A DNA stretch of 64,000 nucleotides, taken from assembly GCF_039529835.1 (NCBI RefSeq), contig NZ_CP154262.1, positions 186,001 through 250,000 on the forward strand, written 5' to 3'. The position numbers and the translations under genes were made by a program. The notes beneath the pieces are model-generated. The model searched no databases and had not been told where the DNA came from. It saw only the letters and a list, made by a program, of their open reading frames with translations. The first letter of the stretch is position 1. Each line of letters starts with the position of its first letter. Positions 8,584 to 18,232 of this stretch are shown in pieces. The stretch is from Arthrobacter sp. TMP15. Its GTDB lineage: Bacteria; Actinomycetota; Actinomycetes; Actinomycetales; Micrococcaceae.

Positions 8584-10301
8584 GCCCCCCCACCGCCTTC
8601 GAGGGCATCTTCGCGGTCAATCTCCCGTGGCGGCTCCGTGGGATGGTGTTGCGGGAACAGTCCGGCGGGTGCGCCGTTGCCGTCCCAGTTGAGCAGGTTC
8701 ACCCGGCCGCGCAAGGTATCAGCCCCGGCCACCGAGTCAGAAGTCTGCCGGTCCCGCAGGGCGTTGAAGGTTTCCACGGCGACGGGGGTGGGCCGTCCGC
8801 TGGCTTCCCCGAACGGGGAGTCTCCCATGGCGCCCATGCCGGGTCCGCCGTCGAAGTCCAGGGAGCAGCCCATCTCCTCCAGGTCATGGGCCTGCTCGGC
8901 GTGCGCCTTGGGAATCACATAGCGTTCCTCGTATTTGGCGATGGCCATGAGCCGGTACATCTCATACATGGTTTCCCCATCCATGCCCACGGAGGCGGGA
9001 ATGGACTCATCGGGATCGTTACCCAAGGAGATACCGCGCATGTAGGAGCGCATGGCTGCCAGCTTGCGCAGTACCTCGGTGACCAGCTCGGTATCTCCGG
9101 CCGTAAACAGCTCGGCCAGGTATTCCACCGGGATGCGCAAAGCGTCAATGGCACCGAAGAGAACGTCCTGGTTCTCGGCGTCGTGCCCCTGCTCGCGCAG
9201 AAGGTCAACCACCGGGGACAGCGGCGGGATGTACCAAACCATGGGCATGGTGCGGTATTCCGGGTGCAGCGGAAGCGCCAGCTTGTACACCTTTGTCAGC
9301 GCATAGACGGGCGATTTCTGGGCCGCATCGATCCAGTCTTCGGCGATGCCCTGTTCGCGGGCAGCTTTGATGACAGCAGGATCGTTGGGGTCCAGCAGCA
9401 CATCCATCTGTGCCTGGTACAGGTGCTTTGGGTCGGTGACGGAGGCCGCCGCGGTGACGGCGTCGGCGTCGTACAAGAAAAGACCCAAATAACGCAGCCG
9501 GCCAACACAGGTTTCCGAGCACACGGTGGGCAGGCCCACCTCGATCCGCGGGTAGCAGAACGTGCACTTCTCGGCCTTGCCGGTCTTGTGGTTGAAGTAA
9601 ATTTTCTTGTACGGGCAACCCGTCATGCACTGGCGCCAGCCGCGGCACTGGTCCTGGTCAACCAGAACAATGCCGTCCTCCACCCGCTTGTAAATAGCGC
9701 CGGAGGGGCAGGAGGCCATGCAGGACGGGTTCAGGCAGTGTTCACAGATGCGGGGCAGGTAGAACATGAACGTCTGTTCAAATTCAAACTTGATCTTGTC
9801 CTCGGACTCGCGGCGCACCTTCTCCACGATCGGGTCAAGGTGACCCATTTCCTCGGTGCCGCCCAGGTCGTCGTCCCAGTTGGCGCTCCAGGTGATCTTC
9901 GTATCCTTGCCGGTGATCAGGGACTTGGGCCGGGCCACCGGGAAGTCATCACCCAGGGGAGCGTCAACAAGGGTCTTGTAATCGTAGGTCCAGGGCTCGT
10001 AGTAGTCCTTGAGCTCGGGCTGGATGGGGTTGGCGAAGAGCCCAAACAGCTTCTTCACACGTCCGCCGGCCTTGAGCTTGAGGCGGCCGCGCTTGTTCAG
10101 TTCCCAGCCGCCCTTCCACTTTTCCTGATCCTCGTAGCGGCGCGGGTAACCCTGCCCAGGGCGGGTCTCAACATTGTTGAACCAGACGTATTCCACCCCA
10201 GCCCGGTTGGTCCATGCCTGCTTGCACGTGACAGAACACGTGTGACAGCCAATGCACTTGTCCAGATTCATGACCATGCCCATTTGAGCCATTACACGCA
10301 T
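8580..10301 (-). CDS. narH: Respiratory nitrate reductase beta subunit (iron-sulfur)
   Basis: Electron-transfer subunit carrying three [4Fe-4S] and one [3Fe-4S] cluster between NarI and NarG. All four cysteine groups are visible: CIGCHTCSVTC near the N-terminus, CEHCLNPSCMASC, CRGWRQCMTGC (the Trp in place of one Cys marks the 3Fe-4S site) and CTFCYPRIEV with CSETC. The protein has 573 residues, slightly longer than E. coli NarH, with an acidic glycine/proline-rich tail. The ATG overlaps the narG stop by one base (TAATG) and is preceded by AGGAGGTGC. The 616-residue frame on the opposite strand is a shadow of this gene. Confidence 0.96.
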   Translation of the reverse strand: MRVMAQMGMVMNLDKCIGCHTCSVTCKQAWTNRAGVEYVWFNNVETRPGQGYPRRYEDQEKWKGGWELNKRGRLKLKAGGRVKKLFGLFANPIQPELKDYYEPWTYDYKTLVDAPLGDDFPVARPKSLITGKDTKITWSANWDDDLGGTEEMGHLDPIVEKVRRESEDKIKFEFEQTFMFYLPRICEHCLNPSCMASCPSGAIYKRVEDGIVLVDQDQCRGWRQCMTGCPYKKIYFNHKTGKAEKCTFCYPRIEVGLPTVCSETCVGRLRYLGLFLYDADAVTAAASVTDPKHLYQAQMDVLLDPNDPAVIKAAREQGIAEDWIDAAQKSPVYALTKVYKLALPLHPEYRTMPMVWYIPPLSPVVDLLREQGHDAENQDVLFGAIDALRIPVEYLAELFTAGDTELVTEVLRKLAAMRSYMRGISLGNDPDESIPASVGMDGETMYEMYRLMAIAKYEERYVIPKAHAEQAHDLEEMGCSLDFDGGPGMGAMGDSPFGEASGRPTPVAVETFNALRDRQTSDSVAGADTLRGRVNLLNWDGNGAPAGLFPQHHPTEPPREIDREDALEGGGGA

Positions 10302-13300
10302 TAGTACTGCACCTCCTGGGAACGACGGCGGATAGTGGAAACGTTGTCACGCTGGTTTCCGGTGGGGCCAAGATAGTTGAAGGCGTAGGTCAGCTGCCCG
10401 TAGGCGCCGATCAGGTGCGATGGCTTGACCAGCAACCGGGTAAGGGAGTTGTGAATGCCCCCGCGGCGTCCGGTGGCCTCGGACTTGGGTACATCGATGG
10501 TGCGCTCCTGTGCGTGATAGACGTACACCACACCCTCTGGCATGCGGTGGCTGACCACGGCTCGGGCAACGAACACACCGTTCATGTTCACGGCCTCCAC
10601 CCAGTCGTTGTCCTTGACCTTGATGGATTTGGCGTCCTGCGGGCTCATCCACACGGTGGGACCACCGCGGGAGAGCGAGAGCATCAGTAGGTTGTCCTGA
10701 TATTCGGAGTGGATGGACCACTTGGAGTGCGGGGTCAGGTAGCGCACCACCACCTCCTTCTCCCCATTGGGACCAAACTTCGGTTCACCAAACAGGCGCT
10801 GCATATCCAGCGGCGGACGGTAGATCGGCAAGGCCTCGCCAATGTCGATGATCCAGTCGTGGTCCAGGAAGAAATGCATGCGCCCGGTCAGCGTGTGGAA
10901 CGGTTTGAGCCGTTCGATGTTCTGCGTGAACGGTGAATAGCGCCGCCCACCAGTTTCCGAACCCGACCACTCCGGGGAAGTAATGACAGGGACCGGCCCG
11001 GCCTGGGTCATGGCGAAGGAGATGATCTTCTCTTCTGAACCCTCGGCCAGGTCCGCCAGCTTAACGCCGGTGCGCTTCTCCAACTCCTTGAAGCCGCTGA
11101 CGGCCAGCTGACCGTTGCAGGTTCCGGAGAATGTCAGGATGGCTTCTGCCATTTTCGCGTCCGTGTCGATCGCGGGGCGCCCGTGCGCGAATCCGCCCAT
11201 CATGACACCGTTTTGTTTGGCCAGATGGTCGAGGGCTTTATCCAGCTTGTAGTTGACGTCCTTGACGGTGAAACCCAGCTTGTCAGCTAGCGGCCCGACG
11301 GCGGACAACTTGTGTGCGATGGCTGTGTAGTCCCGCTCCACAATGGTGAAGTTCGGCATGTTTTGCCCCGGTACGCCGTCGATGCCGTCTTCGCGCCAGT
11401 CGCGAACCACTCCGCCGGGCTGGGCGATCTGGCCCACGGTGTCGTGGATCATCGGCACCGTCACCAGGTCCTTGCGGGTGCCCAAATGTTTGGCTGCCTG
11501 GCGGGAGAATTCCTCGGCGAGGAGGTGGAACATCTCAAAGTCAGTCTTGGTTTCCCACGGCGGATCGATGGCCGGGGTGAAGGCGTGCACAAACGGGTGC
11601 ATGTCAGTGGAAGAGAGATCGTGCTTCTCATACCAGGTGGCTGCGGGGAATACCACGTCGGAGAGCAAGGTGGTGCTGGTCATGCGGAAGTCCGCTGACA
11701 TTAAGAAGTCAAGCTTTCCTTCCGGGCCCTTTTCATGCCATTTGACGGTTTTCGGTTTCAGTGAGGATTCACTGTCTTGGCCCATCACATTGTTGTGCGT
11801 GCCCAATAGGTTGCGCAGGAAGTACTCGTTGCCCTTGGCAGAGGAGCCAAACAGGTTGGAGCGCCACAGGATTAAGGTCCGCGGCCAGTTCTCCGGGGCG
11901 TCGATGTCCTCGATGGCCAGGTCCAGATGACGGTTCTTGAGTTCCTGCGCCACCCACGTCTTTTCATCCGGGGCTTCGCCGGCGGCAACCCCCGCAATGG
12001 CCCGATCGGCGATGTCCAATGGGTTCTTATCAAAGAACGGGTAGAAGGGCATCCAGCCCAGCCGGGCGGACTGCGCCAAGGCGTCGGCGGTATGCATGCC
12101 GTCAAGGCTGCCGGTGGATAGCGGCGACTTCAGCGCATCCGCCGAGTACCCGTCCTGACGCCACTGGTCAGTGTGCATGTACCAGTAGCCGGTGCCAATC
12201 ATGGTCCGCGGCGGGCGCGACCAGTCAAGGGCGTTGGCCAACGACACCCAACCGGTGAGTGGACGCGTCTTTTCCTGGCCCACATAGTGCGCCCAGCCAC
12301 CGCCGTTGCGGCCCATGCAGCCTGTCAACATGACGAGAGCCAAAATGGCGCGGTAGGTGGTGTCGCCGTGGAACCACTGGCAGATACCGGCGCCCATGAT
12401 GATCATGGAGCGGCCCTTGGACTGCTCGGCATTGCGAGCGAACTCGCGGGCAATCCGGATGCAGGCCTGTGCGGGAACAGAGGTGATCTCCTCCTGCCAC
12501 GCAGGGGTGTAAGGAGTGCTGGTGTCGTTGTAGTCTTTGGCCCAGTCTCCGGGGAGACCGTCACGGCCTACGCCGTACTGGGCGAGCATCAGGTCATACA
12601 CCGTGGTGACCAGGTGTTCACCCACTCGAGTGGTAGGTACGCCGCGCCGCAACACAGAGCCTGCCCCGCCCGGATCCTCAAAGCATGGCAGCAGAATTTC
12701 TGCGGATTCGGTGGAAATTTCATCCAAGCTCAAGGCCGGTTCAATGCCTGTTAGGTCAAGGTTCCATTTGCCCTCACCAGTCTTGGAGTACCTGTGGCCC
12801 AGCGTTCCATTGGGAATGATGGCCGTGCCGGTGACCTTGTCAAAGAGCATCGTTTTGAAGGCTGCATCTTCTTCGTTCTCGTTGCCGGGGACGAAGGCGG
12901 CGGTGAGAAATTTCCCGGGACAGTACGTCCCGTCGTCGTTCTTCACCAAACGCACCAGGAACGGCAGATCGGTGAACTGGCGCACGTATCCCTGGAAGAA
13001 GGGGACCTGACGGTCAACGAAGAATTCCTTCAGCGTCACGTGCCCCATGCCCATGGCCAGCGCGGCGTCGGTGCCGGCCTGTGCAGGAAGCCATTCGTCG
13101 GCGAATTTGGTGTTGTCCGCGTAGTCGGGGCTGATGGCGATGACCTTCGTGCCGCGGTACCGGACCTCGGTCATCCAGTGGGCATCCGGGGTGCGGGTGA
13201 CGGGGACGTTGGAGCCCCACATCATCAGGTAGGTGGCGTCCCACCAGTCGCCGGATTCGGGGACGTCCGTCTGGTCGCCAAAGACCTGCGGGCTGGCCAC

Positions 13301-14014
13301 GGGAAGATCCGCGTACCAGTCGTAGAAGGAGGTCATGACCCCGCCCACGAGCTGGACAAAGCGGGTTCCGATGGTGTGGCTGACCATGGACATGGCCGGG
13401 ATGGGGGAGAACCCTGAGCAGCGGTCGGGGCCGTACGTTTTAATGGTGTTCACGTGTGCTGCGGCGGCGATTTCCAGGGCCTCAGCCCATGAGGTGCGGA
13501 CCAGGCCGCCCTTGCCGCGAGCATTTTGGTAGCGTTTGCGCTTTTCGGGGTCTCCGGCGACCTCGGCGAACGCCAGGACGGGGTCCTTCAGTCGGGATTT
13601 GGCTTCGCGGTACATTTCCACCAGCACGCCACGGGCGTAGGGGAAGCGCACGCGGGTGGGGGAGTAGGTGTACCAAGAGAAGGCGGCGCCGCGGGGGCAG
13701 CCGCGGGGCTCGTATTCGGGACTGTCCGGGCCCACGCTGGGGTAGTCGGTTTGCTGGGATTCCCACGTGATGATGCCGTCTTTGACGTACACCTTCCACG
13801 AGCACGATCCTGTGCAGTTCACCCCGTGCGTGGAGCGCACCACTTTGTCGTGGCTCCACCTGTCACGGTAGAAGATGTCACCGGCGCGTCCGCCCTCGCG
13901 GAAGACCACGCGGGAATCGTCGGTCTGGTCCCACTTGGTGAAGAAGCGGCCCAATTTCAACATGGCGTCCGACGCCGGTCCATCGACCCCAGCGACTAAA
14001 GGTTCAGCAGTCAT
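10301..14014 (-). CDS. narG: Respiratory nitrate reductase alpha subunit (molybdopterin)
   Basis: Catalytic subunit that reduces nitrate to nitrite at a Mo-bis-MGD centre on the cytoplasmic side of the membrane. The 1237-residue protein has no Tat signal, as expected for NarG. The FS0 cluster ligands are conserved with the E. coli spacing: His63, Cys67, Cys71 and Cys106 (HGVNCTGSC and RGCPRGA). The segment SFYDWYADLPVASPQ holds the family's Mo-ligating Asp, and WGSNVPVTRTPDAH is the MGD-binding region. The ATG is preceded by GGGTGGGG. It is the first gene of narGHJI-narK. Confidence 0.97.
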   Translation of the reverse strand: MTAEPLVAGVDGPASDAMLKLGRFFTKWDQTDDSRVVFREGGRAGDIFYRDRWSHDKVVRSTHGVNCTGSCSWKVYVKDGIITWESQQTDYPSVGPDSPEYEPRGCPRGAAFSWYTYSPTRVRFPYARGVLVEMYREAKSRLKDPVLAFAEVAGDPEKRKRYQNARGKGGLVRTSWAEALEIAAAAHVNTIKTYGPDRCSGFSPIPAMSMVSHTIGTRFVQLVGGVMTSFYDWYADLPVASPQVFGDQTDVPESGDWWDATYLMMWGSNVPVTRTPDAHWMTEVRYRGTKVIAISPDYADNTKFADEWLPAQAGTDAALAMGMGHVTLKEFFVDRQVPFFQGYVRQFTDLPFLVRLVKNDDGTYCPGKFLTAAFVPGNENEEDAAFKTMLFDKVTGTAIIPNGTLGHRYSKTGEGKWNLDLTGIEPALSLDEISTESAEILLPCFEDPGGAGSVLRRGVPTTRVGEHLVTTVYDLMLAQYGVGRDGLPGDWAKDYNDTSTPYTPAWQEEITSVPAQACIRIAREFARNAEQSKGRSMIIMGAGICQWFHGDTTYRAILALVMLTGCMGRNGGGWAHYVGQEKTRPLTGWVSLANALDWSRPPRTMIGTGYWYMHTDQWRQDGYSADALKSPLSTGSLDGMHTADALAQSARLGWMPFYPFFDKNPLDIADRAIAGVAAGEAPDEKTWVAQELKNRHLDLAIEDIDAPENWPRTLILWRSNLFGSSAKGNEYFLRNLLGTHNNVMGQDSESSLKPKTVKWHEKGPEGKLDFLMSADFRMTSTTLLSDVVFPAATWYEKHDLSSTDMHPFVHAFTPAIDPPWETKTDFEMFHLLAEEFSRQAAKHLGTRKDLVTVPMIHDTVGQIAQPGGVVRDWREDGIDGVPGQNMPNFTIVERDYTAIAHKLSAVGPLADKLGFTVKDVNYKLDKALDHLAKQNGVMMGGFAHGRPAIDTDAKMAEAILTFSGTCNGQLAVSGFKELEKRTGVKLADLAEGSEEKIISFAMTQAGPVPVITSPEWSGSETGGRRYSPFTQNIERLKPFHTLTGRMHFFLDHDWIIDIGEALPIYRPPLDMQRLFGEPKFGPNGEKEVVVRYLTPHSKWSIHSEYQDNLLMLSLSRGGPTVWMSPQDAKSIKVKDNDWVEAVNMNGVFVARAVVSHRMPEGVVYVYHAQERTIDVPKSEATGRRGGIHNSLTRLLVKPSHLIGAYGQLTYAFNYLGPTGNQRDNVSTIRRRSQEVQY

Positions 14015-14045
14015 GACCCCACCCTAGGGTGCGGTTGGGTCGATT

Positions 14046-14073
14046 TCTATAGCCATTTGATTAGTCAACACAA
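14046..14073 (-). promoter_or_regulatory. Candidate narG promoter
   Basis: Read on the minus strand there is TTGTGT (-35-like, 14068-14073), a 16-base spacer and TATAGA (-10-like, 14046-14051), about 31 bases before the narG start. The spacer contains TTGA-N4-TCAA (14057-14068), a short imperfect dyad that could be a regulator site. The spacing does not match a standard FNR box. Confidence 0.4.
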
Positions 14074-14199
14074 GGCTGATCTAATTCTTGCCCAAATTAT
14101 GCGACTTTAGGATTTTGTGCCGACTTTTGTGTCATGGCAAAGCGCCTAGATGACGAAAGCAGGACGTTTACCTCCGCCCATGTGTTAGCTCCCAGCCTG

Positions 14200-15111
14200 C
14201 TAGTTCCGGCGAAAGGCCAGATCGAAAATCACACGCCCCGCTTTGTGGGCCTTGTTTTCAAAACTCGTCAGAACTCGACCGTCAAAGCGCGGCGCCCAAC
14301 CGCCAATGTCATCCGGTTCGTTGCTTTGCTCGCAGTCCACGCCGCTGAGCCGCGCCTGGGTGAGGGGGCTCTCGGCGGACTTGCGCTCGCCGTCGTGCGG
14401 GTTGGTGAATTCCTTCGAGTCAGTGCCCACCTCGCGCATTTGCTCGGCATACGTTGACCAGTCGGTGGCCAAGCGCCATGTGCCGCCAGGGCTGAGTACG
14501 CGGGCAACCAATGGGGCGAAAGTGTCCTTCACCATCCGACGTTTATTGTGCTTGGTCTTGTGCCAGGGGTCCGGGAAAAATACCCACACCTGGCTGACAG
14601 ATCCAGTCGGCAGCATAGTACTGAGAACTTCAGGGGCGTTAGCCTGGACGACCCGCACATTGGTCAGCTTGTTGGCAACGATTTTTTGGATGGTCTGGGC
14701 CAGTCCTGGTGTGTAAACCTCCACGGCCAGAAAGTCCATGGCGGGATTTTCTTTTGCGGCGTAGACCACGGCATCGCCCAGACCTGAGCCAATTTCAACA
14801 ACGAGCGGCGCGGTGCGGCCAAACTCTTCGGCTGCGCTAAAAACGTACTCGGGGTGCACCGAGGTGTCTGAAATGTGGCGCGGAACATCCACTGCCAGAG
14901 TGTCTGAGTGATCGTCCCATGCCTGCTGGCGGCGACCCTGCAGACGTGTTCCGCGGCGCACAAATGACACCGGTTGGGCGCGGTAGGTACCTTCTGCGGC
15001 CTGGCTTCCCGGGGTGACAGGGCGTGCCGAGCCGTCTTCGGTGCGGGGGGCCGGCTGCCCGGTGGAGGTGTTAACGCGTGCGGAGGGTTCAGGGACTGGG
15101 TTTTCGCTCAT
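14200..15111 (-). CDS. trmB: tRNA (guanine-N7-)-methyltransferase
   Basis: SAM-dependent enzyme that makes m7G46 in tRNA variable loops. The Rossmann core has the SAM motif VEIGSGLGDAVVYAA and the TrmB hallmark FPDPWHKTKHNKRRM. The last 220 or so residues align with the family length; the first 80 residues are a low-complexity Pro/Ser/Thr extension seen in some actinobacterial TrmB. A GTG directly before the ATG is also possible as start; the ATG lies better relative to an AAGAG sequence. It is separated from narG by about 185 bases and transcribed in the same direction. Confidence 0.92.
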   Translation of the reverse strand: MSENPVPEPSARVNTSTGQPAPRTEDGSARPVTPGSQAAEGTYRAQPVSFVRRGTRLQGRRQQAWDDHSDTLAVDVPRHISDTSVHPEYVFSAAEEFGRTAPLVVEIGSGLGDAVVYAAKENPAMDFLAVEVYTPGLAQTIQKIVANKLTNVRVVQANAPEVLSTMLPTGSVSQVWVFFPDPWHKTKHNKRRMVKDTFAPLVARVLSPGGTWRLATDWSTYAEQMREVGTDSKEFTNPHDGERKSAESPLTQARLSGVDCEQSNEPDDIGGWAPRFDGRVLTSFENKAHKAGRVIFDLAFRRN

Positions 15112-15477
15112 CACTCTTAAGCGTACCGGTGACCACGGGCAGTAGCGCGACTTTCACGCCTGCGCATGGTTGGCGTGGGGAGCGTGCGCCACAGCCACTT
15201 GTGCGGCACGTACGCCACTGACGGTGCGCAGGGGTTCAACACGTACTCGAACGTGAGTTGGGGCACTAAGGGGAGCGCCGGCGTCGTACCGCTGCTAGAC
15301 TGACATTACTTAATGCGCGTCTAGTGCATTCTGCGTCGATGAACGCATTCAACTTGTCCCGCACTGATTTTGCTTCAGGCAAATCGCGGTTGACACGCTC
15401 TGGCATTGAATCGGCGAACCCGCGGTCAAAACTGCTCGTGGGACGTTGAACCGCCTTACGAAAGATTCTCTCTTTAC
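15112..15477. other. Intergenic region with possible long leader of the helicase gene
   Basis: This 366-base stretch separates divergent trmB and the DEAD-box helicase gene. I see no convincing gene in it; a 95-residue minus-strand frame overlapping the helicase start has no recognisable features. TAGACT near 15294 could be a -10 element without a clear -35. If transcription starts near there, the helicase mRNA has a leader of about 180 bases. Confidence 0.4.
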
Positions 15478-17172
15478 ATGACAACTTTTGCTGCCCTTGG
15501 TGCGCCCAAGGAAATCGTTGCTTCACTCGCCGCTCAGGGCATTGAGGAAGCATTCCCCATTCAGGTCAAGACCTTGCCAGATACTTTGGCAGGACGGGAC
15601 GTGTTGGGGCGCGGCCGCACCGGCTCCGGCAAGACCATTGCCTTCGCCATCCCGCTCGTTGCCCGTTTGGCTGAGCGCGAAGCCCCTTACTTCCGCAAGC
15701 CGGGCCGTCCCATGGGCCTGGTTTTGGCACCAACCCGCGAACTGGCCACACAGCTGAACAACACCATTGAGCCGCTGGCCAAGTCCATGGGCTTGAACAC
15801 CACGGTCATTTACGGTGGCGTTTCACAGGCTCGTCAGGAAAAGGCTTTGCGCGCAGGCGTTGACATTGTCATTGCCTGCCCCGGCCGTCTAGAAGACCTC
15901 ATGAAGCAGCGCATCGTGTCGCTGGAAAATGTTGAGATCACCGTTTTGGACGAGGCTGACCACATGGCCGACCTTGGCTTCTTGCCCGTTGTTAAGCGCC
16001 TGCTGGACACCACTCCCACGCAGGGCCAGCGCATGCTGTTCTCCGCAACGTTGGATAACGGCGTGGACAAGATCGTCCAGCGTTACCTCTCCAACCAGCT
16101 CACCCACTCGGTAGACGAGGCCAAGGCTGCTGTCTCCACCATGGAACACCACGTACTCGTTGTTGGTGACCAGACGGTGAAGAAGCAGGTCATCGTTGAG
16201 CTGGCATCGGGCGCCGGTCGCCGCATTCTTTTCATGCGCACCAAGCACCACGCCCGCAAGCTGGCCAAAACCCTGACCGACGCCGGTATCCCCGCCGTTG
16301 ATCTGCACGGCAACCTCTCACAGAACGCACGCGATAGGAACCTGGCCGAATTCTCCACCGGCGGCGTCCGCGTGCTGGTTGCCACCGACGTTGCTGCCCG
16401 CGGCGTCCACGTCGATGACATCGAATTGGTCATCCACGTTGATCCGCCCACAGAGCACAAGGCATACCTGCACCGCTCAGGACGTACGGCGCGGGCCGGG
16501 TCCGACGGCGTTGTTGTCACCTTGACCTTGCCGGAGCAGCAGAGCGACGTCAAGAAGCTCATGCGTGCAGCAGGCGTTGACGTGAACTTTGAGCGCGTCA
16601 CCACCAGCTCACCGGTCATTGCTACATTGGTGGGCAACGTAGCTGACAAGATTGATCCACGCACCCGCGCGGCACTCCTGGCCGCCAAGGCGCCGGCACA
16701 GGGTGGCGGTTCATCAACCGGAGCCAATGCTCAGCGCAAGCGCTCAGTTCGTTCCGGTGCCGCTCCCACAGCCGGTGGCCGGGGTGGCCGTGGTGGACGT
16801 GGCCGCGTCTCATCAGAAGGTGGCGAGCGTTCGGCTCCTGCGGGACAGGGTAACCGTTCAGAGCGTCGCGATGGTCAGGTTTCACGCCCAGCTGGCGCTG
16901 GGCGTCCGGCACGTTCCGGCGAGGGCCGCCCAGCTGGTGCTGGCCGTCCGGCACGCGATGGTGAGGGAGCCCGCGGCAAGCGCGCACCTCATTCAAGTGG
17001 TTCACGTGAAGGCGCCCGCGAGGGTGCACGAAGCAGCTCCAGTGTTGCTTGGTCATCCAACACCGGAGGTACTTCCGGTGGCAGCTACAACGCCAACGGT
17101 GGTGGATCCTCTCGCTCCGGCGGACCCCGCCGCGCTTCTGCACCGGCTTCGAACCAGCGTCGCAGCCGCTAG
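15478..17172 (+). CDS. DEAD-box RNA helicase with basic Gly/Arg/Ser-rich tail
   Basis: ATP-dependent RNA helicase of about 564 residues, likely in ribosome assembly or mRNA turnover, often cold-inducible in this family. The Q motif region precedes GRTGSGKTIAFA (Walker A), PTRELATQL (Ia), DEADHMADLGF (motif II), FSATLD (III), ATDVAARGVHVDD (V) and HRSGRTARAG (VI). From about residue 410 the protein becomes a disordered tail rich in Arg, Gly, Ser and Ala with repeats such as AGRPARSGEGRPAGAGRPARDG, typical of RNA-binding extensions. The ATG at 15478 begins MTTFAALG, where homology starts; an in-frame extension upstream lies in the leader. A strong terminator follows. Confidence 0.93.
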   Translation: MTTFAALGAPKEIVASLAAQGIEEAFPIQVKTLPDTLAGRDVLGRGRTGSGKTIAFAIPLVARLAEREAPYFRKPGRPMGLVLAPTRELATQLNNTIEPLAKSMGLNTTVIYGGVSQARQEKALRAGVDIVIACPGRLEDLMKQRIVSLENVEITVLDEADHMADLGFLPVVKRLLDTTPTQGQRMLFSATLDNGVDKIVQRYLSNQLTHSVDEAKAAVSTMEHHVLVVGDQTVKKQVIVELASGAGRRILFMRTKHHARKLAKTLTDAGIPAVDLHGNLSQNARDRNLAEFSTGGVRVLVATDVAARGVHVDDIELVIHVDPPTEHKAYLHRSGRTARAGSDGVVVTLTLPEQQSDVKKLMRAAGVDVNFERVTTSSPVIATLVGNVADKIDPRTRAALLAAKAPAQGGGSSTGANAQRKRSVRSGAAPTAGGRGGRGGRGRVSSEGGERSAPAGQGNRSERRDGQVSRPAGAGRPARSGEGRPAGAGRPARDGEGARGKRAPHSSGSREGAREGARSSSSVAWSSNTGGTSGGSYNANGGGSSRSGGPRRASAPASNQRRSR

Positions 17173-17177
17173 ATACC

Positions 17178-17216
17178 AAAAGAATCGGGCCCGCTTCCTG
17201 CGGGCCCGATTCTTTT
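17178..17216 (+). terminator. Rho-independent terminator of the DEAD-box helicase gene
   Basis: Perfect 17-base arms (17178-17194 and 17200-17216) with loop TTCCT. The stem centre is GGGCCCGC and the 3' side ends in a run of T, a classical intrinsic terminator six bases past the stop codon. Confidence 0.92.
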
Positions 17217-17314
17217 TAACTAATGCCAGTGTGTAACCCTCTGGCACCTGGTGGACTGGCATCTGATGGACAGCCGGATCGCGGTCCCACTTCGTTTGGA
17301 GCTGGATGCTCTAT

Positions 17315-17917
17315 TCAGGTGCCGACCGGGTCGATGCTGAGCACAGCAAGGAAGCCGCGGCCGGAAACCTCCGGGGCATCCTCGGAACCTACCACCGTAT
17401 CGAACTTGCCAAGCGCCTCAGCGGCTGGCACCGGGGAAGATGCCTGCGGATGGTCCGGGGCAACAGTCGAGGGCGCTGGCGTAACGCTGGCCGAGCCCTG
17501 AAGCAGCACGGCAAACTGGTCGGCAAAGACCGGGTGTGGACGCTTCTTGGACAGTTCGATGATGGCGGCGTAGCCCTTGAAAGCGCCACGTCGGGTCATG
17601 AGATTCAAGTCCTTCAGAGCACCTGTTGGTAGGGCTGCGCAGGTCTGTGAATCGCCTGAAAAACGGAACGGACGGTACTTTTCAAGTGCCTGCTCCACAC
17701 CATCTATTGTCAGTGCGATCAGTTCGCCCTCTACCACCGTGATAATGCGATCCACCCCTGGTAGTTCCGAGAAGGGGCCGGCTTTGGAAACCTCTGCCAG
17801 ACTCACACGCCATTGCCACGGCTCTGATCCTGCCGGGCCGGCAGCAATTTGCCGGCTTAGCCCACCGCCATTGTGCCAAGGCGTTGCTTCGAGTGCGGAG
17901 TAGCGGATGATTTGCAT
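17315..17917 (-). CDS. HutD/Ves family protein
   Basis: Cupin-like protein of 200 residues from the HutD/Ves family, whose exact role is unclear (linked to histidine use or cold-inducible in other bacteria). Family signatures are the N-terminal TPWHNGGGLSRQIAA and WQWRVSLAEVSKAGPFSELPGVDRI, followed by VVEGE and PFRFSGDSQTCAALPTG. No hut genes are nearby. It starts within a TAATG overlap with the stop of the upstream small membrane protein gene, so the two are co-translated. Confidence 0.85.
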   Translation of the reverse strand: MQIIRYSALEATPWHNGGGLSRQIAAGPAGSEPWQWRVSLAEVSKAGPFSELPGVDRIITVVEGELIALTIDGVEQALEKYRPFRFSGDSQTCAALPTGALKDLNLMTRRGAFKGYAAIIELSKKRPHPVFADQFAVLLQGSASVTPAPSTVAPDHPQASSPVPAAEALGKFDTVVGSEDAPEVSGRGFLAVLSIDPVGT

Positions 17918-18150
17918 TATTTTTCGTCCGCATTCTTCACGCTGTAAATATGCAGCCGCTTCGGGTCAGATGGACGACGGCGGAGCTTTCGTTTGTAATA
18001 AGACCAACCACCTGTGATGGCCAGGGAAACAGCGAAGGCGAGCACGATCTTTACAGGCAGGCCGAATCTAGCAAAACTCAGCACTAAAATCATGGCCGCG
18101 AAACTGGCGAAGTTGACGATGACGTCCAACCAATCGGTCTTATTGCGCAT
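17917..18150 (-). CDS. Small two-helix membrane protein
   Basis: A 77-residue protein with two hydrophobic segments (about 8-28 and 33-47, the second ending in GGWSYYKRKLRRRP) and a basic cytoplasmic tail. It resembles the size and layout of DUF4229-type actinobacterial proteins, but I cannot assign it firmly. It overlaps the following HutD gene by one base (TAATG), so both are expected on one transcript. Confidence 0.7.
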   Translation of the reverse strand: MRNKTDWLDVIVNFASFAAMILVLSFARFGLPVKIVLAFAVSLAITGGWSYYKRKLRRRPSDPKRLHIYSVKNADEK

Positions 18151-18232
18151 GAGACAAGCTTACGCGGCAAACGTCTTCACCAGATTCGTGGACAACTCCT
18201 CTTTGGCGTGGATGGTTCAGGGGCTGACCGTT

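Noticed and set aside
8454-10304. Long plus-strand open frame of 616 codons
   Set aside because: It lies entirely antisense to narH, whose protein has all expected iron-sulfur motifs. The antisense translation is rich in His, Gly and Val with no domain, as expected from codon bias.
12794-13417. Plus-strand open frame of 207 codons
   Set aside because: Antisense shadow of narG; composition is Gly/Val/His-rich with no homology-like motif.
14057-14068. FNR box before narG
   Set aside because: The half-sites TTGA and TCAA are 4 bases apart, whereas an FNR/CRP-type site needs 6 between them.
15266-15553. Minus-strand open frame of 95 codons at the start of the DEAD-box helicase gene
   Set aside because: No ribosome site or recognisable family, and it overlaps the helicase start on the other strand.
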